NCBI GenBank assembly: GCA_026417755.1
Contig: JAOACQ010000110.1
Span: 1-51,064 of the forward strand
DNA length: 51,064 nt
Direction of reading: 5' to 3'
Source: Brevinematales bacterium
GTDB lineage: Bacteria > Spirochaetota > Brevinematia > Brevinematales > JAOACQ01
The notes beneath the pieces are model-generated. The model was given only the letters and a program-made list of their open reading frames with translations. It was not told where the DNA came from and made no database searches. This document shows positions 18,005 through 26,192 of the stretch, in pieces; positions within the stretch are counted from its first letter, which is position 1; each line of letters starts with the position of its first letter. The translations under genes and the position numbers were made by a program.

Positions 18005-18529
18005 TCACTTATAGTAAGTAGAAAAGAATATTATTTTTGAACTCTGAGGACCTAGTTTTTTTATTTCATAATCATCTTGCAAAAATATTTTAGCACCCCT
18101 TAATATTCCGACTATATCTACCAATGCTTTCTCGTTTGTATAGTATATTGTAATCGAATCATCACTATTAACAGAAAAATCTATCTGATTGAGAAGGCTG
18201 TTACGCACAATTTTACATATTTCATTATTAATAGTAATAATACTTAAAAGAAGGTTCTTAGTATTTGAACATCTATTTGTAATATTATTTATAAGTTTAG
18301 GAATAAACTCAGTAAGCCAGAAATTTGTAAACTCCGAATTAAAAAAATCATCTGTTTCTTTGATTTGTGATAAGAGCTGTCTTCTTAAGGCTCTATAAGA
18401 AGTTTCATCCCATTCTCTATACTTTGAAGTATCAAGCCCCAAAAAATCCTCTATTTCTTTCCAGCACTCAAGCCCATAATTTTTTAGTATCCATTCTTTA
18501 ATGGCAATTATTACAAAATTACTTTGCAT
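18005..18529 (-). CDS. Hypothetical protein, possibly HNOB-like
   Basis: A 174-residue soluble protein. The N-terminus (IIAIKEWILKNYGLECWKEIEDFLGLD) and the C-terminal pattern (DDSITIYYTNEKALVDIVGILRGA...) resemble the start and end of haem-NO/oxygen-binding (HNOB) or related sensor domains. However, the protein contains no histidine, so it cannot hold haem through the usual proximal His. It may be a haem-free sensor domain of that fold or something unrelated. No effector domain is attached. Its stop is only five bases past the tRNA-Ala, on the opposite strand. Confidence is high that it is a gene, low for the family. Confidence 0.6.
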   Translation of the reverse strand: MQSNFVIIAIKEWILKNYGLECWKEIEDFLGLDTSKYREWDETSYRALRRQLLSQIKETDDFFNSEFTNFWLTEFIPKLINNITNRCSNTKNLLLSIITINNEICKIVRNSLLNQIDFSVNSDDSITIYYTNEKALVDIVGILRGAKIFLQDDYEIKKLGPQSSKIIFFSTYYK

Positions 18530-18712
18530 TTTCTCATCTTCATCATTATTTTATACTTAACTTTGTCAAAAGTCAAATTTTTAATACAAAATTTTATATT
18601 ACTTAAAGTTTAATTAACATTTATTACTTAAGGAAAATTGTGAATTTTTTAGCTGGTATTGTTTTATTTATTAACTCGTTTATTTTATTGTAAATAAAAA
18701 GTAAATAAAAAT

Positions 18713-18741
18713 TTGATTATTTCAGTTATTTATTTTATCAT
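18713..18741 (+). promoter_or_regulatory. Promoter of the parvulin lipoprotein gene
   Basis: TTGATT (18713-18718), a 17-base spacer and TATCAT (18736-18741), followed by a short leader with a CGGAGGA ribosome site. Confidence 0.6.
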
Positions 18742-18772
18742 TTTTAGATAACTATTTATCGGAGGATAATGT

Positions 18773-20284
18773 ATGAAAAGAATTATTTTTGCCATGCTTG
18801 CTCTTGTAACCTTTTCTTGCTCGCTTATTGATGAAAAGGTAATTGCTTCTTATGGCAGTGGAAAAATGAAAGGCACAGTGAAAATCAAAGATGTAAAAGC
18901 TGACTTTTTAAACTATGCATTATATGATCAGTCAATCGTTTCAAATGATGTAAACTGGTATAAGGAGTTAATTAGATCAAAATTTGTAATTCCAGAATTA
19001 CAGTATATCGATTTAGTAGAAAGAGGAATAACAAATTCAACAAATTTCATTTCAAATTTCCAAAAGATGGAAAAAAATATATATGATGGAACTCTCATAA
19101 GAAAAGGCCAGGAAATAATCACCGAAATTAGCAAGAAAGGCAAACATAATCTTGCTAGAGCATCTCATATTCTCTTCCTGGTATCAAAATATACAAATGT
19201 TAACGGCAAACAAATTGAAAAATCCGAACAGGAATATCAAAAAGAATTGCAGGAAATAGAAAAGAAAGCTGTCAATTTACTTGATAGCCTTAAACAGGCA
19301 AAAAATCTTGATAAAGAATTTGCAGAAGCTGCAAAAAATCTTTCAGAAGATCCAGGTAGCAAGAATAATGGAGGGGATCTTGGCTACTTCACCGAAGGAA
19401 CAATGGTAAAAGAATTTGAGGACGCCGTATTTAATGCAAAAAAGAAAGGTTTAGTAGAAACCCCTGTAAAAACTCCATATGGATTTCATATCATTTATGT
19501 AAAGGAACCAGCAAGTAAAAAATCTTTATCTCAGATAAAGTCAAAGGTAGATAAAAACTCATACTCAAGAATTGAAAGAACATTATCTTATAAATTTATG
19601 GATAGTTACAAACAAGAAAAGGTGAAGGACCTATTTGAAAGTGATTACGCCAATAAAAAAATTGTACTTGATGGTAACTCATATGAACCAAAAGATATTC
19701 CAGATAATGCAAAGGTTGTCGAGGTTTATGGTAAACCATATAGTTGGTCGGAATCAAAAGAAATCATTTCTTTCTATATACCTAACTTTATTGAAACCCT
19801 CAATTTTGATAATTTTATTACTCAGATGAATAATCTTAAAAACTTCTTATTCTTCAGAGATATTGCAAAAAACAAAAATTATGACAAATCTGCTAAATTC
19901 AAAAAAGATGTAAAAGATAATATAGAAAAATATAGAAAGAATCTTGTTGTTCAAACATACGAAGGAGAACTTTTTGAAAATAGTAAGAATCAGATTGCTG
20001 AGAAAGATATCATAGACTATTACAACAAGAATAAAGAAAAATTTACCAAAACAGAAAAAAATAAAAAGATTATCGTCCCATTAAAGGATGCTAAAGAATC
20101 AATAATTAACGAACTTGCATTTCAGAACTTACAAACAGAAAAAAGAAAGTGGGAAGATGAACTCAATAAAAAATATCAAATTGTGTTCAGTGATTCTGCA
20201 ATCAAATCCTTAATCAATATGGAAAAACAAAATATTCAAAAGTTCAAAAGAGAACAACAAAATAAACAACCAAAAAGAAAATAA
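18773..20284 (+). CDS. Parvulin-type peptidyl-prolyl isomerase lipoprotein
   Basis: A 503-residue lipoprotein with signal and lipobox TFSC (Cys16). The middle holds a rotamase/parvulin domain (about 125-245) with RASHILFLV, SEDPGSKNNGGDLGYF and PVKTPYGFHIIYV, plus a lysine-rich helical insert. The flanks are helical chaperone-like regions, as in PrsA, SurA and PpiD. It would help fold exported proteins in the periplasm. A CGGAGGA site precedes the ATG and a strong hairpin terminator follows, so it is transcribed alone. The C-terminal 50 residues are very Lys/Gln-rich. Confidence 0.88.
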   Translation: MKRIIFAMLALVTFSCSLIDEKVIASYGSGKMKGTVKIKDVKADFLNYALYDQSIVSNDVNWYKELIRSKFVIPELQYIDLVERGITNSTNFISNFQKMEKNIYDGTLIRKGQEIITEISKKGKHNLARASHILFLVSKYTNVNGKQIEKSEQEYQKELQEIEKKAVNLLDSLKQAKNLDKEFAEAAKNLSEDPGSKNNGGDLGYFTEGTMVKEFEDAVFNAKKKGLVETPVKTPYGFHIIYVKEPASKKSLSQIKSKVDKNSYSRIERTLSYKFMDSYKQEKVKDLFESDYANKKIVLDGNSYEPKDIPDNAKVVEVYGKPYSWSESKEIISFYIPNFIETLNFDNFITQMNNLKNFLFFRDIAKNKNYDKSAKFKKDVKDNIEKYRKNLVVQTYEGELFENSKNQIAEKDIIDYYNKNKEKFTKTEKNKKIIVPLKDAKESIINELAFQNLQTEKRKWEDELNKKYQIVFSDSAIKSLINMEKQNIQKFKREQQNKQPKRK

Positions 20285-20286
20285 CA

Positions 20287-20315
20287 AAAAGCCCTGTAGA
20301 ATCTACAGGGCTTTT
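20287..20315. terminator. Bidirectional intrinsic terminator
   Basis: A 9-bp stem GCCCTGTAG/CTACAGGGC with a 3-base loop, flanked by A5 on the left and T4 on the right. It serves the parvulin gene on the plus strand and yejE on the minus strand, whose stop is at 20316. Confidence 0.9.
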
Positions 20316-21353
20316 CTATTCTATTTTATAAAAACTTCGTGGATTAAATGCCTCTCTTATTCCCTCACCTACAAAAGCAATCAAAAGCAAAATCAAAAAC
20401 AAGAACAAGGCTGGAAAAATGGAAAGCCAGTAAGAGGAAAGGTTCGCCATTCCTTGTCTTAAAAGTTCCCCAATGCTTGGTGTTGGAGCTGGCAACCCAA
20501 ATCCAAGAAAATCAAGAGCTGAAAGTGAAAAAATAGCCCCTATAAGATCAAAAGGAAGAAAAGTAATCACTGGAGTTAATGCATTGGGAAGAATGTGATT
20601 AAACATAATTTTAAAATCTGAAACCCCAATTGCTCTTGCAGATTCAACAAAAGGCATTTCTTTAATCTTGTAAAATTCAGCTCTTATATAGTAAGAAATA
20701 CCTATCCAGTCAAAAAAAGAAAAAACAATTATAAGCATAAAAATACTATTTCCAATTGAACTTCCCAGAATAATAACAATATAAAGAAAAGGAAGAGCAG
20801 AAATAATCTCTATAATCCTCTGAAATGTAAGATCAAACCACTTTCCTATATATCCCTGTAAAGCTCCTATAAAAACACCAACAGAAATACTAACAAAAGT
20901 AATAAGCAAAGCAAAACTAAAACTTATTCTGAAGCCATATATTATTCGTGTCAGAATATCACGACCTCTGTCATCCGTTCCTAAAAGATTTCTAAAAGTT
21001 GGTGGAGAAGGAGGGTTTGATGGTAAATTTTCTATAGATTCATATGGAGAATAAGGAATAGGTGGAAAAATTGCAAAATTCTTTTTATTCTCTAAAAATT
21101 TTTCACTCTTAACAAATTTCTTATAATCAATTATATCAGTAGCTGAATACCCAAAGTGATCCCCCGAATAAAAAGTAAAAATCGGAAAATACAATTTACC
21201 ATTGTATTTCAAAATAACTGGCTTATCATTAGCAATAAAATCAGCAAACAAAGAAAAAAAATAGAGCCCCAGTATTAAAATTAAGGAATAATAAGCACGT
21301 TTCTGACTTTTAAACTTTTCAATTCTTCTTAATGTTAATGGTGAAAATTTCAT
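20316..21353 (-). CDS. yejE: Peptide-type ABC permease YejE
   Basis: A 345-residue inner-membrane permease of the OppC/DppC class, most like YejE. It has one N-terminal membrane segment, a periplasmic stretch with PPSPPTFRNLLGTDDRGRD (a YejE hallmark), then about five membrane segments with the coupling EAA-like motif ESARAIGVSDFKIMFNHILPNA. It pairs with YejB to import oligopeptides or similar compounds. The start at 21353 follows an AGGTG site; a GTG at 21362 overlapping the yejB stop is the alternative. No binding protein (YejA) or ATPase (YejF) is nearby, so these must be encoded elsewhere. Confidence 0.9.
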   Translation of the reverse strand: MKFSPLTLRRIEKFKSQKRAYYSLILILGLYFFSLFADFIANDKPVILKYNGKLYFPIFTFYSGDHFGYSATDIIDYKKFVKSEKFLENKKNFAIFPPIPYSPYESIENLPSNPPSPPTFRNLLGTDDRGRDILTRIIYGFRISFSFALLITFVSISVGVFIGALQGYIGKWFDLTFQRIIEIISALPFLYIVIILGSSIGNSIFMLIIVFSFFDWIGISYYIRAEFYKIKEMPFVESARAIGVSDFKIMFNHILPNALTPVITFLPFDLIGAIFSLSALDFLGFGLPAPTPSIGELLRQGMANLSSYWLSIFPALFLFLILLLIAFVGEGIREAFNPRSFYKIE

Positions 21354-21358
21354 ATATA

Positions 21359-22378
21359 TCACCTGAATCTTATTCTTGGATCGACAATTACAAGTGCAAT
21401 ATCAGAAAGTATTCTACCAACCAGAACAAGTAAACTCGAAATAAAGGTCAATCCTAAAGCAACAGGATAATCCCTATTAACAATAGCTTCATAACCAAGC
21501 AACCCCATTCCATCAATTGTAAAGATAGTCTCAATTAATACTGAGCCAGATAAAATCACAGTTAAAATCATACCAATATTTGTAGCAACAGGAATAAGAG
21601 CATTTCTCAAAGCATGTTTAAAGACAGCCTCTTTAAAACTCAATCCTTTCGCAAGTGCTGTTTTAATATAATCTTTTTGCAACTCTTCAAGCATAGAATT
21701 TTTCATTAAAAGTGTGAGAGTAGCAAAATTACCTATTAAATAACAGAATACAGGAAGTACCATATGATAAATTACATCAAGCACTTTTCCAAAGAAACTT
21801 AAATCCTCAAAATTATCAGAAATTATACCGCTTATAGGAAACAGATTAAGAAAACTCCCTCCACCAAAAAGTACAATAAGGATTACAGCCATTACAAAAC
21901 CAGGAATAGAATAACCTGCAAATATTAAAAAACTTGTATAATGATCAAATGGTTTATTATTCTCTATTGCCTTTTTTATACCTAAAGGAATACAAATCAT
22001 ATAGCTTAATAAAAACCCAGTTAGCCCAAACATCAAAGAGATAGGAATTCTTGAAACAATTATAGTTAAAACTGGCTTCTCATAAATATAAGAATAGCCA
22101 AAATCACCTCTTATTATTTTAGAAAGCCAATCAAAATATCTTATTATCAAAGGTTTATCAAATCCATAATATTGTTTTATTTTTTCAATTTCTTCTGAAT
22201 AAATCTGAGATTGTGGTTGTGTTGTAGAACCCTCTTTCAACTGGGATTGCTTAAGTTTGTAGATAGCCTGTTCTATAGGCCCACCGGGGACCGCATTCAT
22301 TATAAGAAAACAAACGAGAGTAATACCAAACAAAGTCGGTAAGATCAATAACAATCTTTTGATAATATAAGATTTCAT
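21359..22378 (-). CDS. yejB: Peptide-type ABC permease YejB
   Basis: A 339-residue permease of the OppB/DppB class, starting KRLLLILPTLFGITLVCFLIMNAVPGGPIEQ as in YejB. About six membrane segments are visible, together with the coupling motif IKTALAKGLSFKEAVFKHALRNALIP and the insert typical of YejB (QYYGFDKPLIIRYFDWL). It forms the membrane channel with YejE, whose start is five bases downstream. It follows ogt with a 10-base gap, suggesting one transcript ogt-yejB-yejE ending at the 20287-20315 hairpin. Confidence 0.9.
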   Translation of the reverse strand: MKSYIIKRLLLILPTLFGITLVCFLIMNAVPGGPIEQAIYKLKQSQLKEGSTTQPQSQIYSEEIEKIKQYYGFDKPLIIRYFDWLSKIIRGDFGYSYIYEKPVLTIIVSRIPISLMFGLTGFLLSYMICIPLGIKKAIENNKPFDHYTSFLIFAGYSIPGFVMAVILIVLFGGGSFLNLFPISGIISDNFEDLSFFGKVLDVIYHMVLPVFCYLIGNFATLTLLMKNSMLEELQKDYIKTALAKGLSFKEAVFKHALRNALIPVATNIGMILTVILSGSVLIETIFTIDGMGLLGYEAIVNRDYPVALGLTFISSLLVLVGRILSDIALVIVDPRIRFR

Positions 22379-22388
22379 AAAGTATCCA

Positions 22389-22871
22389 CTATAAGATTCC
22401 TTCTATTTTTAGTAATTTTTCTTTTATATTTAATCCTGCACTAAAGCCACCTATACTATTTTTTTGTAAAAAATTCTTCGGTAAAACCCTGTGGCACGGT
22501 ATAATAATCGGAAATGGATTTAATCCAAGAATTCTTCCAACAGCTCTCTTCAAATTTTTATTGCCCAATTTTTCTGCTAAACCTTCATAACTTATAAAGT
22601 TACCATAAGTTATTTTAATCAAAGCCCTATAAACTTTCAACTGGAAATCACTAAAAACACTAAAATCCAATAACTTAAAATCTACATCAAAATTAACTAT
22701 TTTACCACCAAGATAATCGAAAAATCTTTCAAAAAATTTATTGTAAGAAGTTTTTTCCGGAAATGAAATTTTATCACTATTTGAAAGGTTAATTTTAGTA
22801 AAAACATTATTTTCGATGCAAAAAGAAACCCCTATCCCATTATTGGAAAGAAAGAAATTTTCTTTTTGCAT
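22389..22871 (-). CDS. ogt: Methylated-DNA-protein-cysteine methyltransferase
   Basis: A 160-residue suicide DNA-repair protein that removes the methyl group from O6-methylguanine. The active site IIIPCHRVLP (Cys126) and the DNA-binding helix-turn-helix with its arginine finger region (YEGLAEKLGNKNLKRAVGRILGLNP) are both intact. The C-terminal IGGFSAGLNIKEKLLKIEG is standard. The N-terminal domain is short and diverged. It lies 40 bases downstream of tRNA-Ser and 10 before yejB. The ogt symbol is used for the single-domain group without an Ada sensor domain. Confidence 0.93.
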   Translation of the reverse strand: MQKENFFLSNNGIGVSFCIENNVFTKINLSNSDKISFPEKTSYNKFFERFFDYLGGKIVNFDVDFKLLDFSVFSDFQLKVYRALIKITYGNFISYEGLAEKLGNKNLKRAVGRILGLNPFPIIIPCHRVLPKNFLQKNSIGGFSAGLNIKEKLLKIEGIL

Positions 22872-22910
22872 AAAAAAACCTTTTCAAAAATTTTTTATCC
22901 AATAAAAAAA

Positions 22911-22998
22911 CGGAAGAGGAGGGATTCGAACCCTCGGTACGCTTTTGGCGTACACGTGCCTTCCAAGCACGCTCCTTAAACCACTCGGACACTCTTCC
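22911..22998 (-). tRNA. tRNA-Ser (anticodon GGA)
   Basis: A class II tRNA of 88 bases read on the minus strand: acceptor GGAAGAG with CTCTTCC, anticodon stem CGTGC/GCACG with loop TTGGAAG, a long variable arm (TGTACGCC-AAAA-GCGTAC) and a T-arm with GTTCGAATC. The discriminator is G, as expected for serine. CCA is not encoded; a T-run follows. Confidence 0.95.
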
Positions 22999-23015
22999 AG
23001 CTAAAAAACTATAAT

Positions 23016-23044
23016 ATTATAATTTTTTTTTACCTTTCTGTCAA
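23016..23044 (-). promoter_or_regulatory. Consensus tRNA-Ser promoter
   Basis: On the minus strand TTGACA (23044-23039), a 17-base spacer and TATAAT (23021-23016), a perfect consensus ending 17 bases before the tRNA. It begins just past the stop of the ACT-domain gene. Confidence 0.8.
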
Positions 23045-23049
23045 AATAT

Positions 23050-23304
23050 CTAATCTTCCATTATAACATATTGGACCTTTACCCCTCTTATAGCCTCCAG
23101 TTTCTCCTTCATTTTCTTATGTTCATTTTGATCACCAATAAGCTGCAAAATCATTAACCCCTTATCACTACAAATATTCTCATTTGCTTCATGCAAACCA
23201 AGCCTTGTTTTAACATAACAACCAAACTCCGTAAGAACTTTCTGAACTTCTACAGCCTCATTAAGCCTATTAGTTAATAAAACAATAAGTAATTGATATT
23301 TCAT
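23050..23304 (-). CDS. TM1266-like ACT-domain protein
   Basis: An 84-residue ferredoxin-like (ACT/NikR-C-type) protein resembling the TM1266 family, often called iron-only hydrogenase system putative regulators. The pattern is a first strand (YQLLIVLLTNR), a helix, the conserved GCYVKTRLGLHEAN, the strand GLMILQLIGDQ, a second helix and KVQYVIMED. Such proteins are small dimeric binding domains with unknown ligand; the link to hydrogenase is by neighbourhood in other genomes and no hydrogenase gene is here. It has its own promoter (23328-23356) and a GGGAGGA site. Confidence 0.7.
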   Translation of the reverse strand: MKYQLLIVLLTNRLNEAVEVQKVLTEFGCYVKTRLGLHEANENICSDKGLMILQLIGDQNEHKKMKEKLEAIRGVKVQYVIMED

Positions 23305-23327
23305 AAAGTTCCTCCCTAATTTTCAAT

Positions 23328-23356
23328 ATTATACAAAATAAGTATAAATTAGTCAA
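23328..23356 (-). promoter_or_regulatory. Promoter of the ACT-domain gene
   Basis: On the minus strand TTGACT (23356-23351), a 17-base spacer and TATAAT (23333-23328), followed by a short leader with GGGAGGA. Confidence 0.75.
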
Positions 23357-23368
23357 TCAGAATTTATT

Positions 23369-23409
23369 AAAAAAGCTGAGTTCTCAATTATGAAAAACCC
23401 AGCTTTTTT
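23369..23409 (-). terminator. Terminator of the second xyl operon
   Basis: A 14-bp stem with one A-C mismatch (AAAAAAGCTG.GTT paired with AAC.CAGCTTTTTT) and a 13-base loop, 20 bases after the xylH stop. On the minus strand the stem ends in a T6 run, a standard intrinsic terminator. Confidence 0.85.
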
Positions 23410-23428
23410 ACTATAAAAAAGGAAAAAT

Positions 23429-24565
23429 TTAATCTTTTTGTTTGGTTTGAAAATCTATAAGAACTGCAAACATTAAGATTAAGCCTTTAACAATGTATTG
23501 CCAGAAAGTAGGAGTATTAAGTAATACCATTCCATTATCAAGACTTGCCATAATTAAAGCCCCAACAATCGCTCCTGTAACATTACCAACACCACCCATT
23601 AAACTTGTCCCGCCTATTACACATGCTGCTATAACATCAAGCTCAAAACCAGTTCCAGCAGATGTAGTTGCTCCATTAAGCCTTGCAGATAAAACAACCC
23701 CTCCAATCCCGCAAAGTAGGCCCATAAGCACAAAAGCTATTAATGTATTAAGTTTAATATTTATTCCTGAATACTTTGCTGCCTCAGGATTACCTCCTAT
23801 TGCATACAAATATCTTCCAAATCTCGTATGTTCACTTATAACCTTAAAAATTACAACAAGAGTAAACAGTAATAAAACTGGAACAGGTATCCCCTCATAA
23901 CTATTCATAATAAAAACAGCCAATATAATAAGTCCAATTATCAGCAAATTAATAATGAGATCATAAAACAAAGGTTTAGTTTCAAAACCATAATTTATTC
24001 TATCCAATCTCTTCTTTATCCTTATAAAAAGAATAAAAATAACTACTATCATAGCAAGTATCCACCCAATAGTCGTGGGTAAAAAAGCCTGCCCAATCTG
24101 GACAAATTCATGGCTTAATGGAGAGATTGTTCTACCTTCTGTAATTCCAAGAATTACACCTCTGAATATCATCATCCCACCTAAAGTTACAACAAAAGCT
24201 GGAACTTTAAGATAACAAACCCAATCCCCCTGCCATAAACCAATCAATAATCCAACAAGTATAGCAACGGAAACAGCCCCAATTGTTGACCACCCCATCT
24301 TAGCCTGTAAGATTGCAGCTATGGCACCGGTCAAACCAACAACAGATCCAATCGACAAATCTATATGCCCGGAAACTATAATCAAAACCATCCCAATTGA
24401 AAGAATCCCAGTTATAGACATTTGTCTCGCTAAATTTGAAAGATTTCTTGGAGTGAGAAAGGTATCCTGATTAAGCAAAAAGAAAAGAAGCCATATAGCT
24501 ATTAAAGCAAAAACCATAACATATGATTTTAAATTTACTTTCACTCTTCTTTTTTCTACTGACAT
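23429..24565 (-). CDS. xylH: Xylose-type ABC transporter permease
   Basis: A complete 378-residue XylH/RbsC-type permease with about ten membrane segments. Family marks are LTPRNLSNLARQMS, the motif GHIDLSIGSVVGLTGA, KVPAFVVTLGGMMIFRG, the YAIGGNPEAAKYSGI loop that contacts the ATPase, and IGGTSLMGGVGNVTGA. Its ATG overlaps the xylG stop (TAATG), so translation is coupled, and GGAGG lies just ahead. It is the last gene of the operon and is followed by a terminator. The N-terminal copy at 1-421 is a close paralogue. Confidence 0.95.
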   Translation of the reverse strand: MSVEKRRVKVNLKSYVMVFALIAIWLLFFLLNQDTFLTPRNLSNLARQMSITGILSIGMVLIIVSGHIDLSIGSVVGLTGAIAAILQAKMGWSTIGAVSVAILVGLLIGLWQGDWVCYLKVPAFVVTLGGMMIFRGVILGITEGRTISPLSHEFVQIGQAFLPTTIGWILAMIVVIFILFIRIKKRLDRINYGFETKPLFYDLIINLLIIGLIILAVFIMNSYEGIPVPVLLLFTLVVIFKVISEHTRFGRYLYAIGGNPEAAKYSGINIKLNTLIAFVLMGLLCGIGGVVLSARLNGATTSAGTGFELDVIAACVIGGTSLMGGVGNVTGAIVGALIMASLDNGMVLLNTPTFWQYIVKGLILMFAVLIDFQTKQKD

Positions 24566-26079
24566 TATTTTCCTCCTGTTGCATAATACATTATTTCTTC
24601 CTGTGTTACATTACCACCTTGAAGTTCTCCTGTAATTTTACCCTCTGACATAACCAAAATTCTATCACTCATACCTATTATTTCGGGTAACTCTGAAGAA
24701 ATCATTACAATACAAACTCCCTTTCTGACAAGTTCATTCATTATCTTATATATTTCTACTTTTGCTCCTACATCTATACCTCTAGTAGGTTCATCAAGAA
24801 AAAGTATCTTTGGCTCTGTTAAAAGCCATTTTGCAAGAACAACTTTTTGTTGATTCCCGCCACTTAAATTATTAACCAAGGTTTCAAGAGAAGGTGTTTT
24901 TATTCTTAATTCCTCAACAAATTTTTTACCATATTTTATTTCCTCATTTTCATTAATTAAAACTTTTGAAATCTTCTCCATAGCTGAAAGTGTAATATTT
25001 TTCATCACATTCATTTTCAAAATGAGTCCATACAACTTCCTATCCTCCGTAACGAGTCCAATACCATATTTTATGGCATCAGCAGGTGAATTAATCTCTA
25101 TCTTTTTACCTTTAAGATAAATATCGCCTTTTTTTCGGCCAGGATAAGCTCCAAAGATACTGGTTACAAGTTCTGTTCTTCCAGATCCAACAAGCCCTGC
25201 AATTCCAAGAATTTCTCCTTCTCTTACTTCAAAAGTAACATTATCAAGCAATAATTCTCCATCCTTTGTAGGATCTTCAACACAAAAATTTTTAACCTGA
25301 AGGACAACATTCTTTGGAATATGTTTTTCACGTGGATATAATTCCTTAAGTTCTCTTCCTACCATCATCGAAATAATTTTACTTTCATTCAAATTCTTTA
25401 CTTCATCAGTTCCTATAGTTTTTCCATCTCTTAAAACAGTAACCCTATCTGCAATTTCAAAAATTTCTTTTAATCTATGAGAAATATAAATACAGGTTAC
25501 TCCTTCTTTTCTTAATGAACGTAAAATTTCCATAAGATTCTCTGTTTCATTCTCAGATAATGAAGCTGTTGGCTCATCTAAGATAAGAATTTGTGCATTT
25601 TTACTCAATGCTTTCACAATTTCAATAAGTTGTTGTTGCCCGACTCCAAGTTCTTTAACTTTTCTATTTACATTTACATCAAGTTTTACTCTCTTTAAAA
25701 GTTCGGTACTTGTATAGCAAATTTTATCCCAATCAACAAAAGATTTCATCTTCAATGGTTCATTCCCAAGAAATATATTTTCAGCAATACTCAATTCTTT
25801 TATAAGAGTTAATTCCTGATATATTACTGAAATTCCTGCTTCCTCAGAATCTCGAACATTAAGAAATTTTTTTTCTTTTCCATTTATAAAAATTTGACCT
25901 TCATAAGAAGAACATGGATAAACTCCACTTAAAATCTTAATTAAAGTTGATTTACCAGCCCCATTTTCTCCAACAAGTGCATGAATTTCTCCTTCACAAA
26001 CTTTAAAACAAACATTATCAAGTGCTCTCACCCCCGGAAAATCTTTTGTAATACCTTCTGCTTCAAGAATATAATTCAT
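24565..26079 (-). CDS. xylG: Xylose-type ABC transporter ATP-binding protein
   Basis: A 504-residue double-ABC ATPase. The first half has GENGAGKST, VIYQE, LGVGQQQ, ILILDEPTA and YISHR; the second has GLVGSGRTE, LSGGNQQK and LFLDEPTRGIDVG. The linker MVGRELKELYPREK separates the halves; the ABC-LuxR proteins keep this first half up to the same linker and then diverge. It is nearly the same length as the copy at 437-1948 and very similar in sequence. It starts 114 bases after the xylF stop, beyond the hairpin at 26105-26133. Confidence 0.95.
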   Translation of the reverse strand: MNYILEAEGITKDFPGVRALDNVCFKVCEGEIHALVGENGAGKSTLIKILSGVYPCSSYEGQIFINGKEKKFLNVRDSEEAGISVIYQELTLIKELSIAENIFLGNEPLKMKSFVDWDKICYTSTELLKRVKLDVNVNRKVKELGVGQQQLIEIVKALSKNAQILILDEPTASLSENETENLMEILRSLRKEGVTCIYISHRLKEIFEIADRVTVLRDGKTIGTDEVKNLNESKIISMMVGRELKELYPREKHIPKNVVLQVKNFCVEDPTKDGELLLDNVTFEVREGEILGIAGLVGSGRTELVTSIFGAYPGRKKGDIYLKGKKIEINSPADAIKYGIGLVTEDRKLYGLILKMNVMKNITLSAMEKISKVLINENEEIKYGKKFVEELRIKTPSLETLVNNLSGGNQQKVVLAKWLLTEPKILFLDEPTRGIDVGAKVEIYKIMNELVRKGVCIVMISSELPEIIGMSDRILVMSEGKITGELQGGNVTQEEIMYYATGGK

Positions 26080-26104
26080 AATAACCTCTTAGTAATTTAT
26101 TGAT

Positions 26105-26133
26105 CCAGAGGGTAGCTCAATAGCTACCCCTGG
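26105..26133 (-). terminator. Intercistronic hairpin between xylF and xylG (second operon)
   Basis: Stem CCAG-a-GGGTAGCT / AGCTACCC-CTGG (12 pairs, one bulged base) with a CAAT loop. No T-run follows, so it is more likely an mRNA stabiliser or expression divider than a full terminator. The surrounding 26080-26192 is richer in G and C than its neighbours. It parallels the hairpin at 1973-2001 without sequence similarity. Confidence 0.65.
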
Positions 26134-26192
26134 ACCGAGACTACCCAAAAGCGTTAGCCTCAATAGCACCTCCATTCAAAAGATCCCATCAT

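Noticed and set aside
18689-18710. Direct repeat GTAAATAAAAA-type before the parvulin gene
   Set aside because: It is a short AT-rich tandem likely by chance in such base composition; no further copies were seen.
26096-26162. Possible 28-codon ORF on the minus strand between xylF and xylG
   Set aside because: It has no ribosome site before its ATG, includes the whole hairpin, and its sequence has no visible similarity; the hairpin explains the unusual base composition better.
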